Source: Gammaproteobacteria bacterium (GTDB taxonomy: Bacteria; Pseudomonadota; Gammaproteobacteria; Steroidobacterales; Steroidobacteraceae). From it: a DNA stretch of 5,271 nucleotides. Both the position numbers and the translations under genes were made by a program. Below, piece after piece: positions 1 through 5,271 of this stretch (position 1 is the first letter of the stretch; every line of letters starts with the position of its first letter). Under the pieces are notes generated by a model, which was given only the letters and a program-made list of their open reading frames with translations, was not told the origin of the DNA and ran no database searches. Location of the stretch: positions 1 through 5,271 of the forward strand of contig PMMB01000298.1 in assembly GCA_003165495.1 (NCBI GenBank), read 5' to 3'.

Positions 1-818
1 CCTTGCGCGGCGTCGGTTTGAAGTTCACCGAGGTGCGCCCGGAGCTTAAAGTCGTGGACGGCCGCATGTTTCGTCCCGCCGTGCGCGAGCTGATCGCAGG
101 CTTGGGCGCTTCCAAGCAATTCCGTGGGCTCGGCGTCGGGAGCGTGCTGCATTTGCGCAACGCTGACTGGACCGTCACCGGCCTGTTCACGAGCAACGGC
201 GACGTGCACGAATCCGAGCTGCTGGCCGACGTCGATACGGTCGGCTCTTCGATCGAACGCAACGGCTACAGCTCATGTGTCGCGCTGCTCACGAGCGCGG
301 CGCAATTCACCCGGTTCAAGGACGCGCTGACCACCGATCCGCAGCTGAAAGTCGATGTGCAGCGCGAGCCGGATTATTACGCTGCGCAGTCCAAACAGCT
401 GACGAAGATCATCAATGTCGTCGGTAAGACGGTGGCGATCATCATGGCGATCGGCGCGATGTTCGGCGCGCTCAACAGCATGTACTCAGCGGTCGCTGCG
501 CGCGGACTGGAAATTGCGACCTTGCGGGCGATCGGTTTCGGCGCCTTGCCGGTGCTGCTGTCGGTGATGACCGAGGCGCTGCTGCTGTCCCTGATCGGCG
601 GCATCATCGGCGCCTCACTGGCGTGGCTATTCTTCAATGGACACAGCGTCAGCACGCTCGGCGGCGCCTTCGCGCAGGTCGTGTTCCAGCTGACCGTCAC
701 TCGTGCGTTGATCATCACGGGGATCATTTGGGCCTGCGCCATCGGCCTGCTCGGCGGTTTTTTTCCGGCGCTGCGCGCCGCAAGGCTGCCCGTGGCGGAG
801 GCTTTGCGCGCGGCTTAG
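1..818 (+). CDS. ABC transporter permease, FtsX/MacB type (C-terminal part, 5' end outside window)
   Basis: This is the inner-membrane subunit of an ABC transporter of the MacB/LolC/FtsX class, which moves substrates or transmits force across the envelope using a separate ATPase. The reading frame is open through the left edge (first complete codon at 3), so the true start and the first membrane helix lie upstream. Counting from base 3, residues 1-130 look like the periplasmic MacB-like domain. Three hydrophobic helices follow, at about 137-160, 184-211 and 234-256, matching the last three of the usual four. The FtsX hallmark EIATLRAIG is at 169-177, and the typical C-terminal tail PALRAARLPVAEALR ends the protein. 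No ATPase or membrane-fusion gene is in view; they would be expected upstream. The substrate cannot be told. The family call is secure; the transporter subgroup is not. Confidence 0.9.
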   Translation, partial: LRGVGLKFTEVRPELKVVDGRMFRPAVRELIAGLGASKQFRGLGVGSVLHLRNADWTVTGLFTSNGDVHESELLADVDTVGSSIERNGYSSCVALLTSAAQFTRFKDALTTDPQLKVDVQREPDYYAAQSKQLTKIINVVGKTVAIIMAIGAMFGALNSMYSAVAARGLEIATLRAIGFGALPVLLSVMTEALLLSLIGGIIGASLAWLFFNGHSVSTLGGAFAQVVFQLTVTRALIITGIIWACAIGLLGGFFPALRAARLPVAEALRAA

Positions 819-888
819 ACCGCGCGAGGGCGGAACGGCCCTCTCCTGGCGCGTGGTGCAAGAAAGCTGAAATACGCTCGATTTAGCA

Positions 889-912
889 GTCAGTAGGTGC
901 AAAACTGCTGAC
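889..912. other. hairpin-forming inverted repeat between permease and protease genes
   Basis: GTCAGTAG (889-896) pairs with CTGCTGAC (905-912) around the 8-base loop GTGCAAAA. The stem has eight pairs, one of them a T-G wobble. No T-run follows, so it is not a standard intrinsic terminator. It lies 30 bases upstream of the protease start and would fall in the 5' leader if the promoter is further upstream. Its role is unknown; it could be a weak terminator for the permease transcript, a leader structure, or chance. Confidence 0.35.
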
Positions 913-942
913 GTCCGTAAACAACTCTCCTAGGCAAGACTC

Positions 943-2394
943 ATGGATAACCCCAACCGCCTAGCTATCGCATGCGCTCACGCGCTACGTCTGATACCGG
1001 TTCTACTTGCGCTCTTCCAGCCGTTCACCTGCGCCGCAAGCGATACCATGCCCTCCGGCTACGCGCCGCTCGTCCGAAAAGCGGCGCCCAGCGTCGTGAC
1101 CGTCATCGTGGAGGAACTAAGCGTCGGCGCCGGTGAACGCGCTGCCGCGCGCGCTACCGCCGATACTGGTTACGACGCGGTCGGGGTGATCATTCGACGG
1201 TTGCTTTCCGGCGCAAATGGCAGCCCAAGGGGTGACGACAAGGAATTCCGCGCGCTCGGCTCGGGGTTTGTCATACGTGCAGACGGCCTCATTGTCACGA
1301 ATAGACACGTTATCGCGGGCGCACGCACGGTCCGAGTACGCCTGGCAGACGGCCGTGAAGTGCCCGCAAAGATCATCGGGGTTGACGCGGTCACCGATAT
1401 TGCCCTACTGAAAGTATCGGCAGGCAATTTGCCCGCACTTCACTTTGGATCCACCCAAGCGGTTTCCGTCGGCGATGCCGTGATAGCGATCGGCAATCCA
1501 TTTGGGCTCGGTCAGTCCGTGAGCGCCGGAATCATCTCGGCGCGCGCGCGCATAATCGAGGACGACCCGTACATCGACTTCCTGCAAACCGACGCGGCGA
1601 TCAACCACGGCAATTCGGGCGGCCCGCTCTTATCCACTGACGGGACGGTCATTGGAGTGACCTCCGCCATTTTTTCGCCCAGCGGAGGCTCGGTTGGGCT
1701 GGGCTTCGCAATTCCGGCGGAAACCGTGGTAGGCGTCATTGGTCAACTCGAGGCGCATGGCCGGGTCGAGCGGGGTTATATCGGCATCTCCGGCCAGGAA
1801 ATGACACCGCAAGTGGCGAAGGCACTCGGTATGAAGACTTCGGCCGGAATACTCGTCACCGCGATAGATGCCGCGGGCCCCGCAGTCGGCGCGCTGTGGG
1901 TGGGAGACGTACTGCTCAGCATCGGCGCGAGTGCCGTGACCTTCAAAAATCTGAGCAAAATCACGGCGCGGCTGACGCCGAAGGCCCTCGTGGTGGCATC
2001 GGTTTTACGAGCCGGTAAGCCGCAATCCGTCGCGCTGACGATTGGCCAACTCCCCGACCCGCCTTCCGATCCCGCCCTAACGGGTGGCGAGGATACCTGG
2101 GTGCCCGCTTTGAAACTGGGGGTGGCAGGTACTACGGCGGACATCCGCAAAACCATCAAGGCCAATGATGAGCAGAGCGGACTGATCGTCACGCAGCTGC
2201 GCCCGGCGGGTCCCGGAGCATTGGCGGGGCTCAAGGTCGGCGACCTCATCACACATGTCGGACCTAAACAGCTGGCTGGCGTTGCGGACATTGCGGCCAT
2301 CGCAACTCCCACCCCTCAAGCTCCCCTGCTCATCCGAGTAGTCCGCGACGGCTCCGCCGCCTTTATTGCCATAACCGGTCAAGCCGAGCCCTAA
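943..2394 (+). CDS. HtrA/Do-family periplasmic serine endoprotease with two PDZ domains
   Basis: This is a chymotrypsin-fold (S1C) protease that degrades or holds misfolded envelope proteins. A signal peptide is visible: an N-region with Arg6 and Arg16, a hydrophobic core at about 17-28, and a signal peptidase I-like site near residues 31-33. There is no proper lipobox, since Thr precedes the Cys. The triad is His122 (TNRHV), Asp152 (TDIALLKV) and Ser225 (GNSGGPLL). The oxyanion and activation segments GNPFGLGQSVSAG (184-196) and GFAIP (254-258) are intact. PDZ1 spans about 275-370 and PDZ2 about 388-480. The length of 483 residues is close to E. coli DegP (474). The 943 ATG is chosen because it opens the signal peptide; its Shine-Dalgarno is weak (AGG at 932-934). 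The gene uses ATA for Ile seven times and CTA for Leu six times, unlike the flanking genes. DegP, DegQ and MucD roles cannot be separated from sequence alone. Confidence 0.93.
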   Translation: MDNPNRLAIACAHALRLIPVLLALFQPFTCAASDTMPSGYAPLVRKAAPSVVTVIVEELSVGAGERAAARATADTGYDAVGVIIRRLLSGANGSPRGDDKEFRALGSGFVIRADGLIVTNRHVIAGARTVRVRLADGREVPAKIIGVDAVTDIALLKVSAGNLPALHFGSTQAVSVGDAVIAIGNPFGLGQSVSAGIISARARIIEDDPYIDFLQTDAAINHGNSGGPLLSTDGTVIGVTSAIFSPSGGSVGLGFAIPAETVVGVIGQLEAHGRVERGYIGISGQEMTPQVAKALGMKTSAGILVTAIDAAGPAVGALWVGDVLLSIGASAVTFKNLSKITARLTPKALVVASVLRAGKPQSVALTIGQLPDPPSDPALTGGEDTWVPALKLGVAGTTADIRKTIKANDEQSGLIVTQLRPAGPGALAGLKVGDLITHVGPKQLAGVADIAAIATPTPQAPLLIRVVRDGSAAFIAITGQAEP

Positions 2395-2450
2395 CCAAAC
2401 TCAGCGTTGCTTCGACGGGACCCTTGGGCACTGGCACAATGCCCGCCGCG

Positions 2451-3299
2451 ATGAACTACAAGCACATCTATCATGCGGGCAACTTTGCGGACGTGGCGAA
2501 ACACGTCGGCTTGATGTACTGCCTCGGCGCGTTGCAGCGCAAGGACGCGGCGTTCTTCGTACTCGACAGTCATGCGGGCCGCGGGTACTACGACCTGCAA
2601 GCTCCGGAAGCTCACAAATCCGGCGAGGCCGAGCGCGGCATCCAACGCTTGATCGAGACCAGCATGGGCGCGACGCAGCTTGCCGACTACTTCGCGACGA
2701 TCCGCGCGCGGCGCGGCAAACGCCTGGCGCGCTACCCTGGTTCGCCTGCGTTGATCGCGAGCGGTTTGCGCCCTCAGGATCGCGCGCTGTTCGTCGAGCT
2801 GATGCCGGCCGAAGCGCGCGCTGCAGAGCGGGAGATCGAGTCCCTTGGCCGGGTTCGAACCGAAATCGGCGACGGTTACGCCGCGCTCAAGGCCTTTCTG
2901 CCGCCGGAAGAACGCCGCGGACTGGTATTGATCGACCCACCCTACGAAAGCCTCGATGAATTGAAGTTAATGTTGCAGGCACTTGCGGACGCTTATCGTC
3001 GCTGGCCGAGCGGTATTTTTTTGATGTGGTACCCGATCCGCAGCGCGTCACAGCGCAGCATGGTGCATGCGCGGTTCGAGGCGCTGCGAATTCCGAAAAT
3101 GCTGTTCGCCGACCTCGCCATTCATCCGGACGATGCCGGGGTTGGGCTCGCCGGCAGCGGCTTGATGATCGTCAACCCGCCCTACGGGGCCGACGATTAC
3201 CTCCGCGATGCCTATGCCGCGATTCACATGGGAATCGCAGTGCCGGGGGCCGGTTACGTGGAAGTCGCCCGACTGACTGCCGAACGAATGGCACAATAG
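2451..3299 (+). CDS. rlmJ: 23S rRNA (adenine(2030)-N(6))-methyltransferase RlmJ
   Basis: RlmJ is a cytoplasmic SAM-dependent enzyme that methylates N6 of A2030 (E. coli numbering) in 23S rRNA. The N-terminus MNYKHIYHAGNFADVAKH aligns with the E. coli start MLSYRHSFHAGNHADVLKH and keeps the conserved Tyr3, His5 and Lys17. The SAM-binding motif LDSHAGRG is at 38-45, and the catalytic N6-adenine motif DPPY is at 162-165. A second family motif, NPPY, is at 242-245, where E. coli has NPPW. From the 2451 ATG the protein is 282 residues, against 280 in E. coli. An in-frame ATG at 2439 (four extra residues) and a TTG at 2424 are possible starts, but homology favours 2451. No clear Shine-Dalgarno precedes any of them. 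DUF4404 follows after 16 bp, suggesting one transcript. Confidence 0.95.
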   Translation: MNYKHIYHAGNFADVAKHVGLMYCLGALQRKDAAFFVLDSHAGRGYYDLQAPEAHKSGEAERGIQRLIETSMGATQLADYFATIRARRGKRLARYPGSPALIASGLRPQDRALFVELMPAEARAAEREIESLGRVRTEIGDGYAALKAFLPPEERRGLVLIDPPYESLDELKLMLQALADAYRRWPSGIFLMWYPIRSASQRSMVHARFEALRIPKMLFADLAIHPDDAGVGLAGSGLMIVNPPYGADDYLRDAYAAIHMGIAVPGAGYVEVARLTAERMAQ

Positions 3300-3302
3300 G
3301 GC

Positions 3303-3309
3303 AGGGGGA
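3303..3309 (+). promoter_or_regulatory. ribosome binding site of the DUF4404 gene
   Basis: The purine run AGGGGGA ends six bases before the ATG at 3316. It is the clearest Shine-Dalgarno in the window and fixes the start of the small gene downstream. It lies just after the rlmJ stop (3297-3299), as expected for a second gene in an operon. Confidence 0.75.
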
Positions 3310-3315
3310 TTCCTT

Positions 3316-3588
3316 ATGGATAAAGATTCTTTACGCGATCTCGTCGCCAAGCTGCAGGCGCAACTGTCCGATGCTCTTCGAGCGGACCCTAAGTCCAGGG
3401 AACGCTTAAGCGAGCTGATGCAGGACATCAATCGCTTGATCGACAAACCCGCCGATTCGCCATCCTCACCGCACGGATCGCTTCCCGACCGATTGGAAAT
3501 GATCGCGGTTCAATTCGAGGCCGATCACCCGACGTTGGCCGCGAGTGCGCGGCGACTGGTCGATTTGCTCGGCGAGGTCGGAATCTGA
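3316..3588 (+). CDS. DUF4404 family protein
   Basis: This is a 90-residue protein with no known function. The C-terminal segment FEADHPTLAASARRLVDLLGEVGI is the recognisable signature of DUF4404, a family of small proteins found mainly in Gammaproteobacteria, and the length is normal for it. Residues 1-43 are charged and heptad-like (Leu at regular spacing, as in LRDLVAKLQAQLSDAL), suggesting a long amphipathic helix or coiled coil. A Pro/Ser-rich linker (about 45-55) leads to a second helical part. There is no signal peptide or membrane helix, so it is probably cytoplasmic. A strong ribosome binding site supports the start. The short gap after rlmJ suggests cotranscription, but this does not reveal a role. 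Its stop codon is one base from the stop of the convergent anti-sigma gene. Confidence 0.88.
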   Translation: MDKDSLRDLVAKLQAQLSDALRADPKSRERLSELMQDINRLIDKPADSPSSPHGSLPDRLEMIAVQFEADHPTLAASARRLVDLLGEVGI

Positions 3589-3589
3589 C

Positions 3590-4285
3590 TTAAGCAGTCC
3601 AAACGATCGAATCGAGTATTCGATGGGCGATGTGTTCGATGGCCTTGGGATCTACGGCCGGACCGCGCGTGAGCACGGCAAGACTGCCGTGGCCGGCCAC
3701 AGGTACGATGACTCCGCGGTAGCCCTGTTCGTCGAACTGCACCGGCTTGGACACACGTTCATGCACCAGCACCATCACGGTGACCGGCCCTGATTCGGTT
3801 TGTATGACGAGATGCGGCACCTGGTGTCCGCGGAACGCACAACTATTGGCATAGCTGACGACATCTGCGCCGGCAGCCAAACGCAGGTGCGAATCGCGCA
3901 GCACCTCTTGCAGCTTGACGCTCGGCACCGGCACGTCGGTGCGCCGCCACGCCTGCGGCTCCTGCCTCATGTGCGTCACGACGTCGGCGGCGAGGCTGGG
4001 TCCCGGAGCGCCGAGCCAAAGGCCTCCCGCCACCACGAAGGCCAACAGCACACTGGCCGCCATCGCCAGCCAACTCTTGCGATAGGCCGGTAAGCCCCGC
4101 AGCGGCACTACCTTATCGGATGGCAACGCCACCCCCAGGGCACGTTCGAGACGCGATTCAAAACGCAACAGCCGCAGAGTGTATAGATTGCAGTCATGGC
4201 AGCTCTCGCGGTGCTCGCTCAACGCCGGATCCGCATCGTGCGGATCGGCCATCATCGAGCGTCGATAGTGGGCACAGTCCATCAT
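3590..4285 (-). CDS. DUF3379 family transmembrane anti-sigma factor
   Basis: This is the likely inhibitor of the sigma factor encoded just upstream on the same strand. The N-terminal cytoplasmic domain carries the zinc-binding anti-sigma signature H-x3-C-x2-C (His25, Cys29, Cys32), with Cys4 and His6 nearby. One membrane helix lies at about 71-93, placing residues 94-231 in the periplasm. That domain has the DUF3379 features as I recall them: SYANSCAFRGHQVPHLVIQT (144-163) with a single Cys149, a GPVTVMVLVHE strand (166-176), and GYRGVIVPVAGHGSLAVL (188-205). The gene starts ATGATG; the first ATG overlaps the sigma stop by four bases and the second by one, so either would be translationally coupled. 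A weak GGAT at 4297-4294 sits eight bases before the first ATG. The anti-sigma role is inferred from motif and gene pairing; the signal it senses is unknown. Confidence 0.87.
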   Translation of the reverse strand: MMDCAHYRRSMMADPHDADPALSEHRESCHDCNLYTLRLLRFESRLERALGVALPSDKVVPLRGLPAYRKSWLAMAASVLLAFVVAGGLWLGAPGPSLAADVVTHMRQEPQAWRRTDVPVPSVKLQEVLRDSHLRLAAGADVVSYANSCAFRGHQVPHLVIQTESGPVTVMVLVHERVSKPVQFDEQGYRGVIVPVAGHGSLAVLTRGPAVDPKAIEHIAHRILDSIVWTA

Positions 4286-4809
4286 TCTTGCGGATCCAGG
4301 CTCGTATCCTCACCGCATAACACGCGTAGCTGCCGACGTGCGCGAAACAAGCGCGTCAATACCGCGGCACCCGAAAGCCCAAGTTCGCGGGCTATTTCGG
4401 CGGTGGAAAAACCCATCAGTACCTGCAGCATCAGCGGCTCGCGGTACTCATCGGGAAGTTTGAACAAGGCGGCCCGCAATTCGGCGAGATCTTGTTCCTC
4501 GGCGGCGGCCAGCATCGGCTCCTCACGGGCGATCAGTTCGTCGACATTCACGGTCACCAGGCGCTTGCGTTCGAAGCTACGCGCATATTCCCGGCGAATG
4601 ATGGTCAATAACCAGGGTTTGGCCGCGCCTTCGTCGAGCAGCGAGTCCTGCGCCTTCCAGGCGCGCAGCATGGATTCTTGGACCACATCTTCGGCCAAAG
4701 CGCGGTCACGGGACAGCCAGAAAGCGAAACGCAGGAGATCCGGACGCAGGGATTGGCACAACGCCTGGAAGCGGGCGCGCTTCTGATTTCCGCCAACCTG
4801 ATCCTTCAT
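4282..4809 (-). CDS. ECF-family RNA polymerase sigma factor
   Basis: This 175-residue sigma-70 family protein directs RNA polymerase to a specific regulon. Region 2 covers about 20-84, with the conserved helix DRALAEDVVQESMLRAWKA (35-53) and PWLLTIIRREYAR (65-77). An acidic linker follows. Region 4 covers about 113-162, with LPDEYREPLML (118-128) and the DNA-binding helix-turn-helix FSTAEIARELGLSGAAVLTRL (134-154). Regions 1 and 3 are absent, which defines the ECF class. I chose the ATG at 4809. The frame stays open to 5001, but the extra 64 codons have no sigma homology, are basic and low in complexity, and would run into hemB. The Shine-Dalgarno is weak (GGGTG at 4825-4821). The stop overlaps the start of the anti-sigma gene, the standard two-gene layout, so the pair is probably autoregulated. 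Confidence 0.92.
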   Translation of the reverse strand: MKDQVGGNQKRARFQALCQSLRPDLLRFAFWLSRDRALAEDVVQESMLRAWKAQDSLLDEGAAKPWLLTIIRREYARSFERKRLVTVNVDELIAREEPMLAAAEEQDLAELRAALFKLPDEYREPLMLQVLMGFSTAEIARELGLSGAAVLTRLFRARRQLRVLCGEDTSLDPQE

Positions 4810-4830
4810 GGTTAAATCAGCACCCAGCTT

Positions 4831-4840
4831 AAGATATCTT
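4831..4840. repeat. perfect 10-bp palindrome upstream of the sigma gene
   Basis: AAGATATCTT is a perfect dyad, 21 bases upstream of the sigma start codon. It is followed at 4844-4858 by a second, imperfect dyad, CGCG-N7-CGCG. A palindrome placed here could be an operator for a dimeric regulator, but ten bases is short and no regulator is identified. Confidence 0.3.
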
Positions 4841-4935
4841 CCCCGCGATATTACCGCGTTACGGCGATGCCGCCGACGGCTCGAGGCCTGAATCGGGGGC
4901 AGGCGTGCCGAATTCGCTGCGCTGATGGTATTGCT

Positions 4936-4940
4936 AGGAG
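4936..4940 (+). promoter_or_regulatory. probable ribosome binding site of hemB
   Basis: AGGAG ends 11 bases before the ATG at 4952. The sequence is a good match to Shine-Dalgarno, but the spacing is on the long side. It supports the 4952 start, which is also favoured by alignment of the N-terminus with P. aeruginosa HemB. Confidence 0.55.
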
Positions 4941-4951
4941 TCACAGTCGAG

Positions 4952-5271
4952 ATGACCGGAATTACCGCCAATTCATTTCCAAATACCCGCATGCGGCGCA
5001 TGCGGCGCGATGAGTTTTCCCGCCGTTTGATGCGCGAAACCCACTTGAGCGTGGATGCGTTGATTTATCCGGTCTTCGTGGTCGAAGGCCGCGGCGAGCG
5101 CCAACCGGTGGCTTCCATGCCGGGGATTGAGCGGTTGTCCGTCGATCAGTTGCTGCACGAGTGCGAGTCCTTGGTGCGTCTCAGAGTCCCTGCCATCGCC
5201 CTGTTCCCGGTCACGCCCAAAGAGAAGAAGACGCTGGATGCGCGCGAGTCCTGGAATCCGAACGGCATCGC
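4952..5271 (+). CDS. hemB: delta-aminolevulinic acid dehydratase (porphobilinogen synthase) HemB, N-terminal part
   Basis: HemB condenses two molecules of 5-aminolevulinate to porphobilinogen, the first common step of tetrapyrrole (haem) synthesis, in the cytoplasm. Only the first 106 codons are in the window and the frame is open at the right edge, so roughly two thirds of the protein is missing. The visible part matches the P. aeruginosa-type enzyme closely: RMRRMRRDEFSRRL (13-26), LIYPVFVVEG (37-46), SMPGIERLS (55-63) and AIALFPVTPKEKK (81-93). The active-site lysines and metal ligands lie beyond the window. The gene is divergent from the ECF sigma gene, 142 bp away. Nothing suggests disruption. 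The identification is firm from the N-terminal signature alone. Confidence 0.95.
   Translation, partial: MTGITANSFPNTRMRRMRRDEFSRRLMRETHLSVDALIYPVFVVEGRGERQPVASMPGIERLSVDQLLHECESLVRLRVPAIALFPVTPKEKKTLDARESWNPNGI

Larger units (their letters stand above)
4810..4951. promoter_or_regulatory. divergent intergenic region between the ECF sigma gene and hemB
   Basis: This 142-base stretch must hold the promoters of both the sigma operon (leftward) and hemB (rightward). The sigma-proximal third is AT-richer than its surroundings. Reading leftward there is a TAATAT at 4853-4848 that could be a -10 element, but no good -35 lies 17 bases before it. A GTAAC at 4862-4858 faintly resembles ECF -35 elements, without a convincing partner. 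No clear sigma-70 promoter is visible for hemB. The region assignment is safe; individual promoter boxes are not. Confidence 0.45.

Noticed and set aside
758..764. A T7 run in the permease gene (and another at 3016-3022 in rlmJ), considered as slippage sites or terminators.
   Set aside because: Both encode conserved hydrophobic residues in frame (GGFFPAL; GIFLMW). The frame is intact on each side and no proper terminator stem sits in front of them.
832..860. GGAAC at 832-836 considered as a sigma-E-like -35 element for the protease gene.
   Set aside because: No TCTGA-like -10 element occurs at the required spacing of about 16 bases downstream.
1054..1083. The Cys in the HtrA signal peptide (Cys30) considered as a lipoprotein site.
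   Set aside because: The residues before it are Pro-Phe-Thr, which does not fit a lipobox (Gly, Ala or Ser is needed at -1). A signal peptidase I site just after it fits better.
1776..2312. A 178-codon open frame on the - strand within the protease gene.
   Set aside because: It lies opposite the PDZ-coding part of a clear HtrA gene, is rich in Ser, Ala and Pro, and shows no family motif.
2432..2450. TGGCAC upstream of rlmJ considered as half of a sigma-54 promoter.
   Set aside because: The required -12 TTGC element is missing at the fixed spacing, and the rlmJ start is too close.
4196..4786. A 196-codon open frame on the + strand opposite the sigma and anti-sigma genes.
   Set aside because: Its translation is Ser/Arg-rich with no recognisable domain. 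It is the mirror of the well-supported sigma gene in GC-rich DNA.
4810..5001. A 64-codon open extension of the sigma factor frame upstream of 4809, overlapping the hemB start on the other strand.
   Set aside because: The extension is basic and low in complexity with no sigma-factor similarity, and it would cross the hemB coding start. The ECF fold is complete from 4809.
4988..5005. Two tandem copies of CGCATGCGG near the start of hemB.
   Set aside because: They encode the Arg-Met-Arg residues of the conserved Arg-rich HemB N-terminus, so protein constraint explains them.

Overview
The window is GC-rich chromosomal DNA carrying seven protein-coding genes, two of them cut by the window edges, with almost no non-coding space. 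Its gene families (a P. aeruginosa-type HemB, RlmJ, a DUF4404 protein and a DUF3379 anti-sigma factor) point to a gammaproteobacterium outside the enterics, perhaps near the Xanthomonadales, Nevskiales or Steroidobacterales. That placement is inferred from family membership only. I see no mobile element, CRISPR array, tRNA or rRNA, and no stretch over 300 bases without a gene.

Layout, left to right. (1) 1-818 (+): the C-terminal part of an FtsX/MacB-type ABC transporter permease. (2) 819-942: a short gap with an 8-bp stem hairpin. (3) 943-2394 (+): an exported HtrA/Do-family serine protease with an intact His-Asp-Ser triad and two PDZ domains; its codon use differs from its neighbours. (4) 2451-3299 (+): rlmJ, the 23S rRNA adenine N6-methyltransferase, followed after 16 bp by (5) 3316-3588 (+), a 90-residue DUF4404 protein, probably in the same operon. 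(6) 3590-4285 (-): a DUF3379 membrane anti-sigma factor, convergent with DUF4404 and separated from it by one base. (7) 4282-4809 (-): an ECF sigma factor whose stop codon overlaps the anti-sigma start. (8) 4810-4951: a 142-bp divergent promoter region with a perfect 10-bp palindrome. (9) 4952-5271 (+): the 5' end of hemB (porphobilinogen synthase), running off the right edge.

Functionally, the sigma/anti-sigma pair is a transmembrane signalling unit: a cytoplasmic zinc-binding anti-sigma domain of H-x3-C-x2-C type is tethered by one membrane helix to a periplasmic sensor domain. The HtrA protease, also periplasmic, lies about 1.2 kb away on the other strand, so an envelope-stress connection is conceivable but is not shown by the sequence. 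RlmJ and HemB are housekeeping functions (ribosome modification and haem synthesis). I found no convincing new multi-gene system here. The most interesting items are the sensor domain of the anti-sigma factor, the unusual codon use of the protease gene, and the divergent sigma/hemB control region.
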